This document shows, piece after piece, positions 58,309-64,000 of a stretch of DNA of 64,000 nucleotides. A program made the translations under genes and the position numbers. The notes beneath the pieces were generated by a model. It ran no database searches and was not told the origin of the DNA. It saw nothing but the letters and a program-made list of their open reading frames with translations. Positions within the stretch are counted from its first letter, which is position 1, and the number at the start of each line of letters is the position of its first letter. Location of the stretch: the NCBI RefSeq assembly GCF_019112545.1, contig NW_025064901.1:500880-564879 (forward strand), given 5' to 3'. Origin of the DNA: Guyanagaster necrorhizus. Its lineage: Eukaryota; Basidiomycota; Agaricomycetes; Agaricales; Physalacriaceae.

Positions 58309-61300
58309 TTAATTAAGGGATAGTTCATAGTCGTGTATGGCGGTGTCGGCGTTCATGTATTTCTCGTTTATCCACTGATTGGATTCTGGTCCATAGCCCT
58401 TCCAGCTGACCAGGTAGTCCACCGTCGTTGTCATTCCGCCGCCGCATGCTTTGACTTTTCGGAGTTTGTGGTTTAGTACCTGATCAATTTCGTAGTGTTC
58501 TTCGTTGTCAATTAGATCAGGTGGTGGAGGAGGTGGTCGTTCCTGATTAGGAAAAGCAGGCGCTATGTATGGGCTGAGAAGGGCCTCGTTGAATACATCG
58601 TGTATTTTCCATCCTGTTGGCAGCTTCAGTTTGTATGCGGAAGCGCCTACTTTTGCTAGGATAGAGAAAGGGCCGGTGCGTTTGTCGGCTAGCTTTCGCT
58701 TTAGCCTAGGCAGGTGGAGGTTGGTCGTATCGAGCTAGACTTTATCATTGGTTTGGTATGCGTGGGCCATACGCTGGTGTTTATCGTATTGTTTTTTCAT
58801 AGTTTCAGCGGTTTTTTCTAGTGCGGCTTTCGTCTCGAGGTGGATTTTATCCATTGTTGTAGCAAATAGAGTGGAGGCGGGAGTTGTCGTCTTGTGATGT
58901 AGTGTTTGTGTGACGTGTGGGTGTCGGTCATAGTTGATGAAAAAGGGGGTCTGTCCCATTGCTGAGTGTACTCTGTTATTGTGTTGAAAGGCTGCTAACG
59001 CCAACCATTCAACCCAATCGTCCTGTCGGTAATTGATGAAAAGGCGGAGGTACTTTTCGATTTCCTGATTTGCCCATTCGGTCTGGCCGTCGGTCTGTGG
59101 GTGGTATGCTGTAGATGCGTTCCGTTTTATTTGTAGCAGTTTATATAGGTCATCGAGGAATTTCGAAACGAATTGTGGTCCTCGATCTGAGATGACGACC
59201 TGGGGCATCCTATATTTAGCATATACTTCGTCGCACAGTATTTTTGCCCACCCTTCTGAGGTCAGTTCTGTGGAGCATGCGATCGGGATGATGGCTTTGG
59301 AAAATCGATCGACTATGACGAGGATTGCATCATATCCGTTGCAATCTGGTAGCCCCATGACCATATCTACGGAGATATGGGTCCATGGCTGTGCCGGTAC
59401 CTCGTTTGGATGTAGAGGCGCGGACCGGGGCTGTGTTGACGTTTTCCCCCTCTGGCATGTCTCGCAGGCCTTTACATACGACGTGATGTCGTTGCTGAGT
59501 TTTGACCACCAATAGTTTCGTAGGACGAGTTCTTTGGTTTTGGCAATGCTGGGGTGTCCTGCCGTGGCGTGGTCATGGCAGGTCGCAATGATCTCCCCTC
59601 GTAGTTGGTGGTTCCACGGGATATAGATCCTTCCATCATATCGAATCATTCCTTCCTCCTTTGTCATCCCCCGTTCATGGTTTAGAGAAGCGGTGATCCG
59701 CTGATCCCATTGATGTGCGTCCCGTGTTGCACTTTTGATGCGCTCGTGGATCTCTTCTTCCGTTGGCATTATCATTGCGCGAAAATGTTCGGGGCGTAGC
59801 ATGGTAATGCCGGTGTTGTCGTTTCCGCCCTGATCATGATCGGCACGGCGGGAGAGGAGGTCAGCCTTCTTGTTGGCGACCCCGGCTTTGTGGTGAAGAG
59901 TATACTGGTATTGGGCGAGTTCTGTGACCCATCGGGCTTGGCGACGATTCAGCTTCTGGGGTTGGCGGAAGTACCGAAGGTTTTGGTGGTCCGTCCAGAT
60001 TTCGAAGATGCTGACTGCCCCGATTAGGTAGTGTCGCCATTCCTCGAGGGCGAGCATTATTGCAAGTAGTTCCTTGTCATAGATTTCATAGTTCCTCTCC
60101 GTCATGGTTAATGCTTTGGAAAGGAAGGTGACGGGGCACCATTTCCCCTCCTGTTCCTGAGATAGTACGGCGCCTATGGCCCCTTCGCTGGAATCGGCCT
60201 CTACTCGAAACTTCCCCTCTTGGGACGGTATGGCGAGTACTACGTCTTCTGCCAGTCGTCGTTTCAAATCTTGGAAGGCGAGTTGTTGAGGGATTCCCCA
60301 CCCCTATGGGGCGTTGCCTGTAAGTTGTGTCATGGGGCGGATGATTTTACTGTAGTCCCGTATGAACCGCCTGTAAAAGTTGGTGAAGCCCAGGAAGGAT
60401 TGTAACTCCTTTTTCTTGGTGGGGGTCGGCCAGTCTACCACTCCCACGACTTTTATCGGATCCATGCGGATACTTCCTTCGCTGATGATTACTCTGAGGT
60501 ACTCGGTTTCCAATACCTCGAATTCGCATTTCTCTGCTTTGAGGAATAGTTTGTGTTTCCTCATGAGGGTGAGCACCTGTCGGACTAAGGTGCGGTGTTC
60601 TTCCCTCGTCTTGGACATGATGAGAATGTCGTCAAGATAAATGGTTACCTTTTCGGTGGCGATGAGATCCTTGAATATATCGTTCATCATCCACTGGAAG
60701 GTAGCGGGGGAGTTGGTTAGGCCGAAAAACATCACGGTGGGTTCGAACAACCCCCGATTGGTCCGGAATGCGGCCTTCCATTCGTCTCCCTCTTTTATTC
60801 GAACATTATTATATCCCCACCGGACGTCGAGCTTAGTGTAGTATTTGGCTCCTTGGAGCTTGTCCATTAGCTCCGAGATCAGAGGCAGTGGGTACCGGTT
60901 CTTGATGGTCATCTCATTTAGCTTGTGGTAATCTTGAACTGGACGGAGCTTTCCGTCTTTCTTCTTTACAAAGAAGAAGGGAGAGGCCATGGGCGATTTC
61001 GACTGTCGGATGCGTCCGGATGATAGATTCTCTTCCAGGAACTTGTCAAGTTCTTGTTGTTCTTGGTTTCTGAAGGGGTAGGTTTTGCAATCGAGGTTCG
61101 TGTTAGCGTTGGGGATTAACTCGATAGCGTGGTCTCAGGGTTTCGGGAGTGGGAGCTCATCGAAACTTTCTTTCTCGAAGAGGTCCCGGTAGTCGCGTGC
61201 CCATTCCGGTATCATCTCCTCGAAGGTTCTCTCCTCCTTCCCCTCGTGGGCCTTCGCCGCCAAGTCGTTGGCATGATGCATCGCCCGGATGTGAATTTCC

Positions 61301-62346
61301 CTTTGTAGGTCGACGGCTAGAAGGGTTTCACCGTCTTCCATCTCCTCATCCCATCTATCCTCTGGATCCTCATCGGGAAGTTCGTAAGGTATCTTTCAAC
61401 AACAGCATCATGTGAATGTGAGCCTCCCAGTTTTCCAGTTAATCAGTGAGTTGTGCCGGATTAGCCAGTCATGTCCCAGGAATAATTCTTTGCTCCCGAG
61501 ATCAGTCATGGCTAGGTCGATCCTCTCGGAGTGATCTCCGATAGTTAATCTGAGTTCGACGTACTCCGTTATTGATCCAGCCTGGTTTTTTGTTCCGTTG
61601 GCATTGTAGACAGGGATGGGGGCCACGGTGGATCTGGTGGTGAGTTTGTGCTGATGAACAAAACTTCGATTGATGGAACTGCCGGTACAACCACTGTCGA
61701 TCAGGGCGGTAACCGAATGGGTTGTCCGATTGGTCAGGGTTTCAATCTGAGCCTTGGTCGTCAGATCTCTTCCCGGGGTCTTGGCCCGCCTAATGAACTT
61801 TGGTGGTCCCCTGAGTTTGTCTAACCATTCCAGGGCCCGGCTTCGTTCTGCTCCTTGCAGCCCATGTACGGCATCTATGGTGGCTTCCTTCTCCCTGGAT
61901 CGGTGTATCCACCCTCGTAGCACAGCTTCTGCTGCGCTGTCATTTACGGCTTCTTTGATGGCCCTCCACGTCCATTCAGTTTCGAATGGCTTTAGCCACT
62001 GTTTGGGGCCCTCTGCCCCGGTTTGGCCCGTAGGCACTTGAGTTTTGTTTTGCGACTCTTTTAGATGTGTGGGGATAGTTCGGGGTATATTCGAATGCGT
62101 TGTAACTACAGGGGTAACATGAGTCTGTACAATGGTAGGGGCCCACACACCATGAAGTCCTTTGGCCGATTCAGTGGAGTCACTCACTGACCGGCCTGAT
62201 CTTTTACCTCCTCGATCTTTGTCTCCTTGCCCAGTTCCTCTTCTTCCTTCTGTAACTCGGCGATCTGCGCTCGTATGTCTTCGCGGGTTTGTTTCTTCTT
62301 TGGACAGTCTTTGGCCATGTGGCCCTTTAGTCCGCAGTTGAAACAT
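58309..62346 (-). pseudogene. pol: Family A pol (A-8): protease, RT, RNase H, integrase, chromodomain; five stops
   Basis: One frame runs from the gag overlap to TAA at 58309-58311. Domains: protease (TALIDSGCTGSSINRSF, about 61660-61710); RT (60304-61130; KKDGKLRPVQDYHKLNE, IYLDDILIMS near 60630); RNase H (AD in VEADSSEGA, DKELLAI, WTDHQNL, about 59880-60230); integrase zinc finger (H...H, CETCQRGK, about 59440-59560), core Asp in HISVDMVMG, Asp in VVISDRGPQF, Glu in DGQTEWANQE, then RTGPFSILA; chromodomain with YLVSWKGYG (about 58330-58510). In-frame stops are TGA 61410, TGA 61398, TGA 61137, TAG 60306 and TAG 58737. Each sits where Arg (CGA) or Trp (TGG) is expected. Not functional as it stands, but recently dead. 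Catalytic residues all look present. Confidence 0.93.
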
Positions 62347-63377
62347 TTCCCTTCTTTCTTCATCTGATCAATGTCCATTGGTTTTCCGGCGCCGGTGTAA
62401 GTGGTTCCCATTCCAGTCTTCTGAGTGCCGTAATTTGTTGTCATGGGAGTTCCCGATGGTTTCCCGGCAGTTTGCCCCGACTTGTTCAGGGTTGGCGGTG
62501 CCGACTTCTTGCCGTATTCCTGCAAGGTCGATGCCTCCGCTTTCTGCCTTTGCCTTTCCTTGTACATTTCGACGATCCTCTCCTTCCATTCGTCATAGCC
62601 TACGGGCATTAACATTTTGACGCCCATGGCTGAGATCATCGTCAGGTACGAGGATGGAACTCCCTGCTTGAGGGCTTCTACCATCCTTCCGTCGTTCACG
62701 ACATCTTCCCTGATCCCTGCGAGTTTAGCGAGTCGTTCCAACTCATCGAAGTAATCGGTGGCCGCTTTATCCCCCATCTTGTACACCTTGATCTTCTGTT
62801 TATGTACTTCTTGAACGGCAGGATCGATAAATTTGTCGTTCAGCATGCGCTTAAAGACCGGCCACGAGGGATATCGATAGTGTTCCCTGGTGGTGGATCG
62901 GAAGTTTGGGGAAATGAGGATCCACCACGTTTTGGCCTTGTCTTCCAAATAGGAGGTGGCGAAAGTGACTTTGTTCATGTCGGTTCCGATGTACCCGACG
63001 TAGACTTCGAAATATTGTTCGCAGTCTACCAGGAATCGGTCAATGTCGTCAGAGACCCCCTTGAAGGGGCGCAGTTTTCGAAGGAGATCGGGATGGCATT
63101 GTAAGACGTTGGCATTGTGTGGGAGTGCTCCCATCGGGTTGGGCCATCCGTCGAATGGTGGTTGTTTCCATTCCACGGGTGGTCCGGGGAAGGAGTGTAG
63201 GGAATTGTCGTCTGCGATCGGGCTTCCTTTCGGATCGGTTACTCGGACGATCACCCCATCCCGTATTGTGAAGCCAAGGCGGACCGCCTCGGGGTCGTCC
63301 CGAATGGGGTCCTTCCCACTCGACTCTGCTTGGTCCGGAGGAGGTTGTCCGCCGAGGAGCCGACTTCCTTTGCCGGT
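62184..63377 (-). CDS. gag: Family A gag (A-8), open frame
   Basis: Open from just after an in-frame TAG near 63378 down to TGA 62184-62186. No ATG lies in the first part of the frame; a GTG at 63254 or an upstream start lost to the TAG are options, and comparison with older copies suggests the protein begins further upstream. Capsid features: DNSLHSFPGPPVEWKQPPF, DDIDRFLVDCEQYFEVY, FATSYLEDKAKTWW. The nucleocapsid knuckle CFNCGLKGHMAKDC (C-x2-C-x4-H-x4-C) lies about 62310-62350, followed by a charged Glu/Lys tail. The pol frame overlaps the end by 163 bp in the -1 frame. The protein would form the particle and bind the genomic RNA. Confidence 0.8.
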   Translation of the reverse strand, partial: TGKGSRLLGGQPPPDQAESSGKDPIRDDPEAVRLGFTIRDGVIVRVTDPKGSPIADDNSLHSFPGPPVEWKQPPFDGWPNPMGALPHNANVLQCHPDLLRKLRPFKGVSDDIDRFLVDCEQYFEVYVGYIGTDMNKVTFATSYLEDKAKTWWILISPNFRSTTREHYRYPSWPVFKRMLNDKFIDPAVQEVHKQKIKVYKMGDKAATDYFDELERLAKLAGIREDVVNDGRMVEALKQGVPSSYLTMISAMGVKMLMPVGYDEWKERIVEMYKERQRQKAEASTLQEYGKKSAPPTLNKSGQTAGKPSGTPMTTNYGTQKTGMGTTYTGAGKPMDIDQMKKEGKCFNCGLKGHMAKDCPKKKQTREDIRAQIAELQKEEEELGKETKIEEVKDQAGQ

Positions 63378-63575
63378 CTAAGGGTTTTGGGTTTGAGCGG
63401 CTTGCCATGCCGGTCGATTTCTTGTGCGAATGAGCCATGAAGCCATGCTTCAGACCGACGGGTTGTCGTCGGCCCAGCTCCGAATGGAGGGGGCGACATA
63501 AACGGCTCGTTTTGGTGGGACGGGGGGGGTCCGCAGCATTGGTGCCGGTGCCTTTGGTTTGTCGGGCCGATACGG

Positions 63576-64000
63576 TGAAGAGTACCTGAGTGCGCGCAAG
63601 GTGAAAACGGATACAGCAGAGCGTTATCCACTGACCACACTCACACCAACACACACACAAAACTCTTAGTTCGTGGGGGGATTATAATGCGATAAAGTAG
63701 TATTCAACAAATGTAATTGTTTTCTTCAATGAGATCACAGTGCGTGAACAGTAATAGCGCGCTTACAACAGTCCGAGGTCTCTCTAAGTCTCAAAGCTTT
63801 TTGTTTTATCAAAACAAGAGGTGGCAACTGGTGTTGCCGGGCCTCAAGGCAAAGGGTACTGCAGCTCAATACAATATGTCGAAACACTCTCTCAAAACTC
63901 TCCAAATCGGCCCAAGCACAGCTCAGATAAACTCTAATCTCTAACACACACAATACACAACTCAAAGCTTCACGCTCTAAGCAAAAACCAATCACAAACA
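63576..64000. mobile_element. Element X, copy X-2 (left end; continues past the window)
   Basis: From tgaagag at 63576 to the window end the sequence matches 28169 to about 28610 (X-1) base for base apart from mostly CpG-to-TpG/CpA differences. X-2 keeps many CpGs (for example gtgcgcgcaa where X-1 has atgtgcaa), so it is as young as A-8. Shared internal landmarks are an acacacac run and gtggggggattataat. The left end coincides with the left end of X-1, which supports a defined element boundary. If the length equals X-1, it should end about 1.3 kb beyond the window. Confidence 0.75.

Larger units (their letters stand above)
57843..63575 (-). mobile_element. Youngest family A element, copy A-8 (5' LTR outside window)
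   Basis: CpG-rich minus-strand copy with 3' LTR, polypurine tract, pol and gag. Compared with the others it is strikingly well preserved: a 510-codon integrase/RNase H frame, a 228-codon RT frame, a 312-codon protease frame and a 356-codon gag frame. It is inserted in the A-7 leader. On the 5' side the leader is cut at 63575 by element X-2; its start is homologous to the A-1 leader (about 3865-3905), so the missing leader and 5' LTR are expected beyond X-2. Confidence 0.92.

Noticed and set aside
63049..63660. 203-codon minus-strand frame crossing the A-8/X-2 border
   Set aside because: It is out of frame with gag, spans two different elements and has no homologue in the other copies.
1..64000. 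Search for host genes, rRNA, tRNA, CRISPR arrays or a prokaryotic operon
   Set aside because: Apart from small scraps, every stretch is accounted for by the retroelement families or element X; nothing supports these classes.

Overview
The window is a stack of nested Ty3/Gypsy-type LTR retrotransposons, almost all of them broken. I found no convincing host gene, tRNA, rRNA or CRISPR array. Short (49-bp) introns, chromodomain-bearing Ty3/Gypsy elements, a fungal-style six-cysteine cluster and strong CpG loss in old copies suggest a filamentous fungus, probably a basidiomycete with a repeat-rich genome. That taxonomic call is inference.

Three related families can be told apart (names are mine). 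Family A has LTRs of roughly 430-540 bp, a long coding-like leader, gag with a CCHC knuckle, and pol in the order protease, RT, RNase H, integrase, chromodomain. Family B has LTRs of 498-502 bp, gag, a chromodomain-type pol and, between pol and the 3' LTR, an extra gene on the opposite strand. Family C is seen once, as a degenerate 460-bp LTR plus pol. A fourth element, X, is a 1.76-kb insertion of unknown class that occurs twice (the second copy runs off the window).

Layout: A-1 minus (1-6458), A-2 minus gag fragment (6459-8382), B-3 minus 3' end (8383-~10816), C-1 minus (10989-~16349, holding a B solo LTR at 12400-12900), A-3 minus fragment (~16350-18385), A-4 plus (18386-33994, holding an A solo LTR at 22359-22890 and full-length B-1 at 24208-33937, which holds X-1 at 28169-29926), A-5 plus (33995-55919, holding an A solo LTR at 35582-36094, full-length B-2 at 36281-44241 and full-length A-6 at 44475-52658), A-7 plus (55920-57842), A-8 minus (57843-63575) and X-2 (63576-64000). 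Six insertions are closed by 5-bp target duplications that I could read: GAATC, ATCTT, ATATG, AATTG, GCATG, and ATACC/ATATC.

A-8 is by far the youngest copy: it is rich in CpG and its reading frames are almost open, yet pol carries five in-frame stops, each one C-to-T type change from Arg or Trp codons. The older copies have nearly no CpG left; TpG/CpA stand in its place.

The points most worth attention are: (1) an antisense, intron-containing gene in all three family B copies, with a coiled-coil-like acidic N-terminal part and a C-x2-C-x6-C...C-x2-C-x6-C cluster; (2) sequence evidence that both family A and family B prime reverse transcription from their own RNA 5' end, as described for Tf1/sushi elements; (3) the unknown element X.
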